A stretch of 64,000 nucleotides of DNA, from contig OZ037767.1 in NCBI GenBank assembly GCA_964035545.1, forward strand, positions 11,081,081 to 11,145,080. The letters run 5' to 3'. This document shows positions 55,005-64,000 of the stretch, one piece after another. Position 1 is the stretch's first letter, and each line of letters starts with the position of its first letter. This stretch comes from Bugula neritina. Its lineage: Eukaryota; Bryozoa; Gymnolaemata; Cheilostomatida; Bugulidae. The translations under genes were made by a program, and so were the position numbers. The notes under the pieces are model-generated. The model saw only the letters and a list, made by a program, of their open reading frames with translations, made no database searches and was not told the DNA's origin.

Positions 55005-55199
55005 CTATTTCCAAAGCACACTGCCTTCTGGTAGCTTTCGACCACCATAGAGTTGAGTTTTATTACGACATCCAGCGAGCAGTTCAGCATTGTATCTCTC
55101 AGCCTTGTGACCCAAAACAAATCCTACAACCAGCAGTGGCAAAACAACCCCTCCAAGTTCTCGGACAACTTTTCTTGAATAAATGGCAAAAGAACTCAT
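55005..55199 (-). CDS. NDUFB1: NDUFB1, complex I MNLL-type subunit
   Basis: 64 residues. A single hydrophobic segment (GGVVLPLLVVGFVLGH) is followed by a polar tail with CRNKTQLYGGRKLPEGSVLWK. This matches vertebrate NDUFB1, which has GFVIG, then FRNKSMLF and a C-terminal TWK, and is 58 residues long. In the family it is an accessory, single-pass subunit of the membrane arm of mitochondrial complex I. The ATG is immediately preceded by a strong pyrimidine-AG acceptor (CTTCCTTTTCAG), so the coding exon begins exactly at the start codon. The 5' leader comes either from exon 55418-55585 or from elsewhere. It is convergent with NEK2. Confidence 0.85.
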   Translation of the reverse strand: MSSFAIYSRKVVRELGGVVLPLLVVGFVLGHKAERYNAELLAGCRNKTQLYGGRKLPEGSVLWK

Positions 55200-55413
55200 C
55201 TGAAAAGGAAGAACTAAATAAAGTGAAAATTTATCACAGTTATTAGCAAGGAATACAACTCCACTAATAATAGCAGAAACACATTACTAATAAATACTTG
55301 ATACGGAATAAAATTCAATTATCTAAGCAGAGGATACTGGCAACAATATATTTATACAAAATGTTTTTAATATTGCCCACTCAGCATCAACTAGAAATGG
55401 ACAAAGTGATGCC

Positions 55414-55581
55414 TTACTGTGTCTTGCTAGAATTCTGTAACTTGTTTGCTTTAAATTTCTGGGTTCTAGAATAGTCTTTATATATCATATAAGTCACTCC
55501 TGTGGGAAATGCTATGGACACAAAGTTTCGTCGAATAGAATAAAACACAGTCTTTGCTGATAAAGCCCCAAAAGCGCCCAT
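55414..55581 (-). CDS. Small 55-residue membrane-type ORF upstream of NDUFB1
   Basis: The ORF starts MGAFGALSAKTVFYSIRR and has one hydrophobic stretch (FVSIAFPTGVTYMIY) followed by a basic, polar tail. This is the look of a small mitochondrial inner-membrane subunit. An acceptor (TTTGCAG) lies 4 nt before the ATG (exon right edge 55585). A GTAAGG donor overlaps its stop codon. If this donor is spliced to the NDUFB1 acceptor, the ORF still ends at the junction and the NDUFB1 ATG overlaps its stop (ATGA). I do not recognise the protein. It may be a separate short gene, a first cistron or an uORF. No poly(A) signal lies between it and NDUFB1. Confidence 0.5.
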   Translation of the reverse strand: MGAFGALSAKTVFYSIRRNFVSIAFPTGVTYMIYKDYSRTQKFKANKLQNSSKTQ

Positions 55582-55599
55582 CAACCTGCAAATTCAGTT

Positions 55600-56689
55600 T
55601 CACAATATTTATTTAAGTTCTATAATGAAAAAAAGTAGCAGAGTAATAGAACAATTCAATATGAAATGCTTAAGAATAATCAACACAAAACCCGATTCCA
55701 ACAACAGGATCAAATTAACACATAATCATCCAATAGCATTGCCACTTTGAGTGCATAGAACAGATATAGCTAAAGGAAACAGATGTTATGTCAGCTTTAC
55801 AGAGGCGTCAGTGAAATAGCGTTTGACCTCCTCCTGCCATTCATTTTTGTAAAACACACAACATGATATGGCCCAAGAAAACATGTTCCCATTTTACCTA
55901 TGAAAACTAATAACTCAAAAGTTAGCTGATGAAATAATGATTACTTAGACATTAGACAATGAACCATATTTTTATTAGCCTCCATTATGTATGGTTGATG
56001 ACTCTCAAAATAAATTGCAAGTGCGCAGCAAATGCAAGCAAATTTTGCTTCAATTAGTTTTTAGAGCATTAACATGTGTTTTTGTCAACTCAAAGTTCTT
56101 AAATCTCTATGGCTATAGTCTATGACTCTATGTTTAAATATTAAAATGATTTGATGTGCTTATGACTTATGCTAACAAAGTTGATATTGTTTGACTTAAC
56201 AAAATCGTCTAAAAATTGACAAATTGCTGGTTGCAATCTCAATTTAAAGCTTAAGAATTACTTGTAGACGATTATTTAGCACACTGAAATTAGTTCAAGT
56301 CAATATGTATAGTATATATTTATGAATATGTTCATCCAATTCACCAGCCAATCTGTTGTATAAGATCTCCACCAACAATTAACATATTTCCAATGTCTCT
56401 GATACTCAATTCATAATTGGGAGTTGTGACACCTCAGCAGGTGCTTTCTTTAACTTTAGCATTTTGGTGGTTTTGCACATGGAGGGATGCTGAAGTAGCA
56501 GCTATGATATATATGTAAATCATATTAATCATTTGTTGTGCTGGCTGCCACTACTCTGTTTATAACTGTTAATCCTTCAAGTCTTTAGATAATATAATGG
56601 TCAAGATATAATGTATATAATAGTTAGCGATGGCTTAATAAAATTCAAATTATACAAATTGGTGGTTGGAGCACATGCCTGCTAGTCAT
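55600..56689. other. Intergenic, no recognised gene
   Basis: AT-rich DNA. A short minus-strand open stretch at 55795-55890 (EWQEEVKRYFTDASVKL) could be an upstream exon of the small gene but has no supporting homology that I can name. Confidence 0.35.
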
Positions 56690-56870
56690 GTATGTAATTC
56701 ACGGGGCAAACTTCAGAAGAATAAGAATTAGTTTGACCACTTAGTGAAGTTGGTCATGGAAATTGACAACATAAAGATAATACGAGATTTCAACATACAC
56801 ACCGACAAAGTAATTGAAGCTTGGAGGCCTGATATTTGACAAGCATAATTCAGAAAAAATAATGAATGAT
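56690..56870 (+). mobile_element. Possible endonuclease remnant of a non-LTR retrotransposon
   Basis: One frame reads FDHLVKLVMEIDNIKIIRDF followed by NIHTDK. This resembles the GDFNIHxD block of APE-type retrotransposon endonucleases. It is interrupted by stops on both sides. Tentative. Confidence 0.35.
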
Positions 56871-58079
56871 ATTACAGTCACTGATAACTACTGAGTGAAA
56901 GAAAATGAGTTGGAGAAAATAGGAAAATATCAGGATTTGGCTTTAAAAAATAAGAGTAACAGTCACCCCCCCCCCCCATTGTAATTGAAGCTCTTGGAAC
57001 TACATACAAGACTGTAGATTTTATAGCACTACTTGGAGTAGCTGATTCAACAGACAGCTTTATTAGGTTCAGTTCACACCTTGAGAAAAACTCTATCCGT
57101 TCCAGCCTAGCAGAACTTGGGCAATGGTAGAGGATTACACTAGCAAAAATCTGTGGTGCAACCACTAACATCAATTATTATTATTTATCTTATAATAACT
57201 CTAGGTAAAGCTTCCCTATAAATTTACAATTCAAAATTTTAACTGAAGTATTATAGTTATAAAATTAAACAAACTATAAAATAACTAATCATTTTTACTT
57301 AATTTAGCATTTTAAAGTTTCATCTTTTGAGAAATTTAACCAGCTACTAGTCACGATCACAATGTGCTTGTTTGGGTGTTTCTACTGCTACCATTATATT
57401 GACTAGAAAATAGGTTATTTGAAAGTTGAACTTAAATCATAAAATACGAATAGATGACAAAATGACAAAAAAAATCTAAATGTATCATGTGATCAACTTG
57501 AAGTCAATACTTGAACTTGAAGCTAAACTTAATAAATATAATTTTATTTATAAAATTAATTTAATTAAAAGTTAAACATAAACATTATGATCATCAAAAT
57601 CAGTATGACTCCATGGGTATCACTATCACTATGAGTATGACTATGAAGTGATTATCAGTATGACTATGAGTATGATAATCATTATCAACATCAAGTTTGA
57701 AAAATGAATCAATATCTATATTTAAAATTAACATAACTCAGTCTTACAAGACTAAGTAAGTAGTATAACATTATGATTAATTGATCAACTACTAACAATA
57801 ATTTATAGTTAGTCTAAGTCCAAAATTGTTCAATTAGTAATCACTAATTAGTAATTTTAATTGAAATTTTAAACTATTTTATTGAAACTTAAATTTCAAA
57901 TTCAATATCCGATTTCATTTTGATCATCAGATTCAGTTTCAGAATCATCATGATTAATTTCACAATCAATCGAAATCGAATAGTTAATAAAATTAATAAT
58001 CATAATTATTGATGATCATAAAAACTTTTAGAATTAGTTCATTCGAATCATATTCAATAAATATAATTATAATGATAAT

Positions 58080-58620
58080 CAATATCAATTATCATGACTA
58101 TCAGTATGACATTGTGATTGACTATAAGAATCACTATGATACTTGATAGTCACACTCATACTCATACTGAAACTCATACATTTACATTCACAGTCAAATG
58201 CCAATGTCATAGTATTACATTTACTATTACTATTACTATTATAATTAGTATTAATTACTATTAGTATTAGACTATCACTAAGTATTAGTATTAGTATTAC
58301 TATTACTATTACTATTGATATTAGTATCACTGAGTAGTGAGTATGAGTCATACTCACAGTCACTACTCAGTGATACTCATACTCATAGTCATACTGATAC
58401 TAATACTAATACTAATACTAATAGTAATAGTAATAGTGTAATACTAATAGTAATAGTAATAGTAATACTAGTAATACTAATACTAATAGTAATACTAATA
58501 GTAATATTAATACTAATAGTAATACTAATACTAATACTAAGTCTAATACTAATACAGTAATAGTAATACTAATACTAAAAGTAAATGTAATACCATGACT
58601 GATGACATTGTGATTGACTA
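58080..58620. repeat. Simple-sequence foldback (inverted repeat)
   Basis: The left part is rich in TAGTATTAC/TATTACTAT units and the right part in their complements (GTAATACTA/ATAGTAATA). At the centre an 18-bp perfect inverted repeat AGTATCACTGAGTAGTGA lies at 58323-58340 and, inverted, at 58360-58377. The 19-bp spacer holds the smaller palindrome GTATGAGTCATAC. No coding potential; the frames here are repeat artefacts. Confidence 0.85.
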
Positions 58621-59685
58621 AAGTAAATCAAAATGAAAATGACTAAGACTTGACTATGAATTTCAGTGATCATGATTATAATTAATGCTTACAATAAGTA
58701 TTGAAATAAAAAATGCTAAAATACCAAAATAAAATCGCACAACAGTCAGTAGCACTGTCAGGCTCGGTGTCCGTTGACGACAACTTTACTTTAAAATTAT
58801 ATAATATTTATTTCTGTCAAGATGCCAAACTGCCGATTTACTGAGGGAAGGTCTGTTTTAGTTTCGTAAGTAAGTGATTAACTTAAAACAATTTTTTGCC
58901 AAATCAAGCAAAATTAAAAATTTTAAACTTTAAAATTATGTATTTTGAAATTATAATAAACACATAATAAATTGTGTACAGTTTTTTCTACATGATATTA
59001 AATTTTGTTTTTAAATTCAATTTTCAGAGTTATCGCCTCAAAAAAAGAACCCTCTGATCTAATAATGATTATTAATTTTTTCACAAGCCGACGTTATATT
59101 AATTATTATAAATCTCTCTGAAAATGTTTTGTCGAGTTATCTTTTGTCACTAAGAAGATAACTCTAACTCTAATAAGCTTTATCTAATCCAAATTACCTG
59201 TGCATTCAACTCTGGGTCTTATTCCCCAAGTTCATCATCATCATAAATATAATATTAATTATAATTTTAATTCTTTTGTTTAATTTTATAACTTGAGACA
59301 ATTTATTATTTCTTATTGCGCTCACTAGTAGTAGTACTAGTAGTGTTGCTATTGCTGTTACTGTTAGTATTACTATTAGTATTAATAATATTTGATTATA
59401 AGACGTAGTCTTACTCTAAACTCTAAAGTAAATCTAATCAATCATTCAATGTGATCATGTCATTATCATTATGATTAATTGTATATCTGTTAGAAAGTGA
59501 TTATCATGATCATTATGACTATTGTGAAATACTAAGATACCGATATGATATTGACTTTACTCACCTCGTAGACGATAGAACACTCAATCAGTCAATGTCA
59601 CCGTTATGGTGCAAACGTGGAGCGCCTCTTAGTCTTTGGTCAGTGATAAATGTCAGTATGAGTTAGTATAGCAGCATATAGCTGT
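58621..59685. other. Intergenic, no recognised gene
   Basis: Very AT-rich DNA with short (AGT)n tracts near 59325-59390. Nothing coding can be supported. Confidence 0.45.
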
Positions 59686-60617
59686 TTATTGTTGTGTGTT
59701 AGTTGACCTTAGCTTCAGATCTCTCACACTGCATGTGAGAAAACTGTTAAAATAGACCTTGGTCGCAGCATACGTAAATGTTGGCTCACCTCTCTGTGCA
59801 GCTCGCGTATACATAGTGTACTTATTTTTATTTTTAGTCAGTTCATCATAAGCTGAGGCTAAGGTTTGGTGTTTAGATTCATCTGAGAGGATTCTCATTA
59901 ACAGTGACAACCTATGTGTTTTTCTTCAGTCATTGAGAAGTTGTAGTTCGAGTTTATTTCGAGCTTCTGAGATGCCTTGTCTTCCTTTGATATTGTTAAT
60001 GAACCTGATTGCTTGGGACTGTACACGCTCTAAGGCATCGATATTAGCTGAATCCACTGGGTCCCAAAGAGTATCACCGTATTCTAGAATTGGTCGGCAG
60101 AGACTGGTGTATGCGAGTAGTTTGCTATTGGCAGGGGCTTCATAAAGCGAGTATTTTATGCAACCTAGGACCTTGGAGGCACTTTTGATCTTAGATGTAA
60201 TATGTTGCTCAAATTTTAAGTTGGACTGCAAAATTATACCAAGATATTTGATCTCCTGTCTGCATTTGAGCGGAGTTCCACCAAGTGCATAGCTGGGGTC
60301 AAACACTGGATATGCCTTTGGGGCTTTGCTAAAGATGATCACCTCACACTTTTCCGTGTTAAAAGGCATTTTCCATTTCATGGACCACTTATGTAGAGCA
60401 TCTATATTTGTCTGGAAAAGCTGCTTGTCCTCATTGCTAATCACAGCAGCATAAATCAGGGTGTCATCGGCATAGAGACTCACTTTGCATGTTATCACTT
60501 GTGGTAGGTCATTTATGTATATAAGAAACAAGGTTGGCCCTAGTACCGAACCCTGTAGTACCCTCGAGGAGACAGGGAAATCTGATAATAATACACCGCA
60601 TATTATCTTAGAGTAAT
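59686..60617 (-). mobile_element. 5'-truncated non-LTR retrotransposon, RT domain
   Basis: The minus-strand frame starts inside the reverse transcriptase (VLQGSVLGPTLFLIYINDLP), has the catalytic YADD in KVSLYADDTLIYA, and runs through EIKYLGIILQSNLKF and LEYGDTLWDP to RDLKLRSTN. One in-frame TGA at about 59923-59925 separates the two open stretches; the flanking text RKTHRL shows it is a nonsense change and not a frameshift. The 5' part of RT and the endonuclease are missing. It appears to be the same general clade as 48424-48890. Low decay suggests moderate age. Confidence 0.88.
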
Positions 60618-61479
60618 AATACTAGGTAGAGCTAATACAAATACTAATAGTAATGTCTAATACTAATAGTAATATTAATAGTAATAGACTAATAGTACTA
60701 CTCAAATACAATAGTCATATTGGAATATCAATATGAAATTTAATATGAATATTTATATATTTATAATATTGATATTTATTTATTTCAAATTCATAACAAT
60801 TTATGGGTTAATGGTATTTAATAATAATTATATAACAAAAATAACAGCAACTCAACGGACATGGCAAGACAAGCCAAAGCTCAATACTCTCATTCTAATA
60901 GTGATAGTGGTACTTATAGTTATACTAAGTCTAATTTTGACTACTTTTACTGAAACTTTGAGTTTTAGTTTGATCCAGACAAAGTGAGAAGATAATGCAG
61001 ATGGTTATGAGTTATACCTTATTTTTATAGTGGGTTGTGAGTTAGTTTTAATAGTTAATAATATTACCATTTTGATTAAAAAAAATTTTAGTTTAATGAA
61101 ATAACTTTATTATAACAATCTTAATAGTCAAATGGCTACACGTAGCAATCGGGTGTTAAGTTTCATGGTGTTGTAATTTTATGACGCGTAATGCTGAAAT
61201 AAAATTACTGTGGTTGGATTCGTAAGAAACTAATGCTCAGAACATGTGAACCCTTTGCTATATTATGAGAGAGAAGCATTTATCTATCAGAAATTTGTAT
61301 TGAAGGCTTGCTAATTATCAGAGTATAGGCCTGACTCTTCACAAGTAGTGTAAAATGTATAATTATAAGTAGCTGTATAAGTATTAAGTATAGAGCATAA
61401 CACAAGTGTAGCTATAGTCCAATTCAATGCGCTAATGCATTTCACCTCACATATATGGTGAGATTCTTGAATCTGATTA
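60618..61479. other. Intergenic, no recognised gene
   Basis: AT-rich DNA with further TACTAATAGTAAT simple sequence at 60620-60720, which resembles the 58.1-58.6 kb foldback. A plus-strand open stretch at 60733-60987 is compositionally driven. Confidence 0.4.
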
Positions 61480-61931
61480 GCGTAGGGGCACACAACGAAG
61501 GTTACCCATGAGGGCAACATGCGGGAAACTCGTCTAGCCCAAAAATGGGCTGTTGTGTGAAGGTTTTCATGTGAATAACATGTTGAGCGGTGAGTGCAGA
61601 AAGCTCGTGCGAGTTTGATCTAATTAGGTGATTACCATTTAGCAAGCCCACTTTTTCAATTTCAATTAGCGTTTTAATTTTTAGCGAATTGAATTAAAAC
61701 AGTTTCATATAGTATGCATTTCCGCTTTTATAATATCTAAAGTCACTTTGCCGATGACATAGGTTTAAAAACAAACTTCTGTAGGCGAGCCGTAAAGTTA
61801 AACTCCAAGATCATTTGCTAATAATTTCCCGCACCCACAACCTACGCATTGTGTGTGGCAGGTCGTTCCCACAACAGGTTTTCAAAAATTTTGACCTGCA
61901 TGCAGAAAACCCACATCATGTGGCCCTACCC
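61480..61931. mobile_element. MITE-like element, copy B
   Basis: 452 bp with imperfect terminal inverted repeats (GCGTAGGGGCACA at the left; GGGTAGGGCCACATG as the reverse complement of the right end). It is flanked by a 3-bp TTA duplication (61477-61479 and 61932-61934). It is the inverted counterpart of 19434-19859. It is non-coding. The TWA duplication again points to PIF/Harbinger-type mobilisation. Confidence 0.7.
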
Positions 61932-62399
61932 TTAGTGTGTTTTTTTCGGCTGTCAATGGGCTAGATGGTTTAATGTCTCCCGTTTAGGCCGTCACTAGAT
62001 TTGCGGAAAAAACTGATCATGCCATATGAACTGTATCATCATTTTTAGTTAGCCAATAAGGGAAAATACAATACAATGCAATACACAGGTTATATACAAA
62101 GAATAAAAATAGGATGAGTAGTCTAGCTGAATAAACATAGTTACCAAATACTGACGATGGACCGCAGGCTAAGTAAGGAAGATAATAATGTAAGGCCAAA
62201 ATCTATCACAATGGAATCGTAATAATAGTTGTGTATATGAACTATATATAATAATAAGTATCGATGATAATATATATTGAGTTTGATAATAGTTATATAA
62301 TATATGCGTCAGCGAGTGCGTGCATATACAAATACATGTGAAAGTTCTTAGGCAAACCTGCCTCAAGCTGGGACAATCATGAGAACAAACCTATGCTAG

Positions 62400-63318
62400 A
62401 ACATACATGTACACGATGAGCAGCAGCAATATTTTGTCTGATCACGGGAAAAGGATATGAGCAGAACAGAAAAACTTAAGAATCGCTGTCCTGGACATCA
62501 TAATCTTATATGGAAAAACTATAGAAGTGGCAATAATGATTAATTGTATTGTAGGATAATAGACATACTATGCTTGCAGGCGACAAGATATATAAGTGGA
62601 AAAGCAGGCAGGAAAGCAAGGGCCACAAGAGATGGAAGCAAACTATACTGCAGTGGTTGAAGAAAGCTAAAAATTGAGTTGCAATAGGCCTAAAAGATAA
62701 TTGGCTAGACAAGGTAATAGTAATGACAAAGAAGTCTGACAGAATCATGACAGTGAGCATAGCATATTAATGATTGACTATAAGATAATGAAAGGAAGGA
62801 CCATGCAGCTATAATTATTTAATGGAAGAAGAGAATGAGTTTTAGCGTAGGGTAACAGGGCTGCTAGCAGAATTAGGCAGAGATGATGATCTGGTGGATT
62901 AGTACATACCTCAAAAAAATGAAAGCAGCTGGTGGGCACTTGGAGTTAGCGGAGGAGGAAGTATGATGACAAATAGTTGTGGAGTGAAGAAGTCCAATAA
63001 CCAGTTAGAGCCTAAAAAGACGCCTTCAAGAGGTGGAAAGGATCAGTTACAAAGGAGGAAAGTAAAACCTTGAGGAGATTGAATAAGATATGTAAGAAAA
63101 AGTGAAGAGTGAAAAATGAGCAAGGATATGAGAAGTTGTACAAATATCTGGAAGTAAATGCACCTAAGAAGGCACACATGTTAGCAAAGAATATAGATAA
63201 GATGGTATTTGTGAAAGATGAAGAGGAAAAGGTGATAAGCAAAGATGGAGGCATCAAGAACCATTGGAAGCAGTATTTTAATATGCTATTTAATACAAAA
63301 AGTGGTAATTCTAAATAG
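62400..63318 (+). mobile_element. Decayed RTE-clade non-LTR retrotransposon
   Basis: Plus-strand fragments in order: SDRIMTVSIAY at about 62738 (endonuclease), MEEENEF...RRVTGLLAELGR at about 62822, KDAFKRWKGSVTKEES at about 63015 and YEKLYKYLEVNAPKKAHMLA to IKNHWKQYFNMLFN at 63127-63300 (pre-RT linker). This is the collinear layout of RTE/craft-type elements. Many stops and frameshifts mark it as old. The RT domain itself is absent; the copy stops near 63318. Confidence 0.65.
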
Positions 63319-64000
63319 CAGGGTTTGAAAATTTTAAGGCCTAATCCAAGAGGGAGTAGTTTAAGACATGAAGAAATTTAAATTTAAGGCAAAGGCAAAA
63401 TTGCTTGATGAACTTCCAACATAGATGATCAATAAACTTGAAGGCATTATGTTTGTGTGCGTGCATGTGTGTTTATCAAAGTACGCACTTAAGCTATAGT
63501 GTAAATTAATAATTTACTAAGTGACTTCAATTTACAGTTTTGCTTTTTCTGCATATCCAGGTATCTAGTGTTTTGTGATAATCCAAAGTTGTGATATAAC
63601 ATAATATTAGTCATGGCCTACCATACTAATTGTTTTTTTAAAGTTGAAAAGTTAATTGAAAGTTTTGAAAAATTGAATTGTCTGCCACATAGGAAGATGA
63701 ATAAAAGCACTCACATAGTTATTGACTAAAATGTATTGTATTAGAATAAACTTGGTCTCATTCAGTAATGCAATGATAAATTTGTAAATCGCACTTTTGG
63801 TTCAACACATTTTCAAGTGCCTCCAGTTTGTTAATCTAATTATAATATTGTATGTCTTGTAAAGCTGATAAAACATAGTTATTGGTTGACAAGTTTTATT
63901 TGTTTTATGAAATTTTATGCCAAATGGTATAAGTTTTAACAAAAGCAATTTCAAGTTAGGAGCCAGTTGAGAGTTTGTAAATCCTCATGTTTATCTCTAA
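63319..64000. other. Right edge of window, no recognised feature
   Basis: AT-rich unique sequence with no supportable exon, repeat array or RNA gene. Confidence 0.4.

Noticed and set aside
56878-57174. 98-residue minus-strand ORF
   Set aside because: No domain, and it overlaps a C homopolymer and likely transposon-derived sequence on the other strand.
58822-58868. Possible first coding exon (ATG CCA AAC TGC ... AAG/GT)
   Set aside because: A short ATG-containing segment with a GT afterwards, but no downstream exon or homology was found. It could belong to a gene outside the window.
60733-60987. 84-residue Ile-rich plus-strand ORF
   Set aside because: Composition-driven by AT-rich simple sequence; no family resemblance.

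Overview
This window is a 64 kb piece of an AT-rich animal nuclear genome. It contains multi-exon genes with GT-AG introns and metazoan-type proteins: TTC7, XRCC1, ZFYVE26/spastizin, NEK2 and the complex I subunit NDUFB1. It also carries tRNA-derived SINEs, LTR and non-LTR retrotransposons, MITEs and a very high density of minisatellites. Intron sizes and gene content fit an invertebrate. I cannot place the phylum from the sequence alone. There is no prokaryotic feature.

Layout: 1-4410 (+) is the 3' end of TTC7, the PI4KA-complex scaffold. 4886-10145 is a young LTR retrotransposon on the minus strand. It has near-identical LTRs, a tRNA-Leu primer site, gag, a pol ORF that lacks reverse transcriptase, RNase H and the integrase core, and a third C2H2 zinc-finger ORF that appears to contain an intron. 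11012-15653 (+) is a complete XRCC1 single-strand-break repair scaffold. 16514-47620 (-) is a complete ZFYVE26, modelled by hand as 49 exons and about 2,864 residues, with its FYVE domain split over two exons. 48424-48890 is a non-LTR retrotransposon fragment in the ZFYVE26/NEK2 head-to-head spacer. 50357-54725 (+) is NEK2. 55005-55199 (-) is NDUFB1, convergent with NEK2, and a 55-residue membrane-type ORF (55414-55581) lies just upstream on the same strand. 55.6-64 kb has no recognised host gene and holds decayed retrotransposons, a MITE, and a large simple-sequence foldback.

The most unusual feature is architectural. At least seven tandem arrays are built from a repeat unit that contains the adjacent splice junction itself. 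The exon end plus donor, or the acceptor plus exon start, has been copied in tandem into the intron. This occurs in TTC7, XRCC1 and five times in ZFYVE26. An eighth, dispersed case copies the acceptor of the NEK2 terminal exon. The result is long rows of competing authentic-looking splice sites. NEK2 also has the exon phases needed for two C-termini. One carries a KEN box, a PP1-docking motif and an Ile-Arg tail. The other lacks all three, which parallels vertebrate NEK2A/NEK2B.
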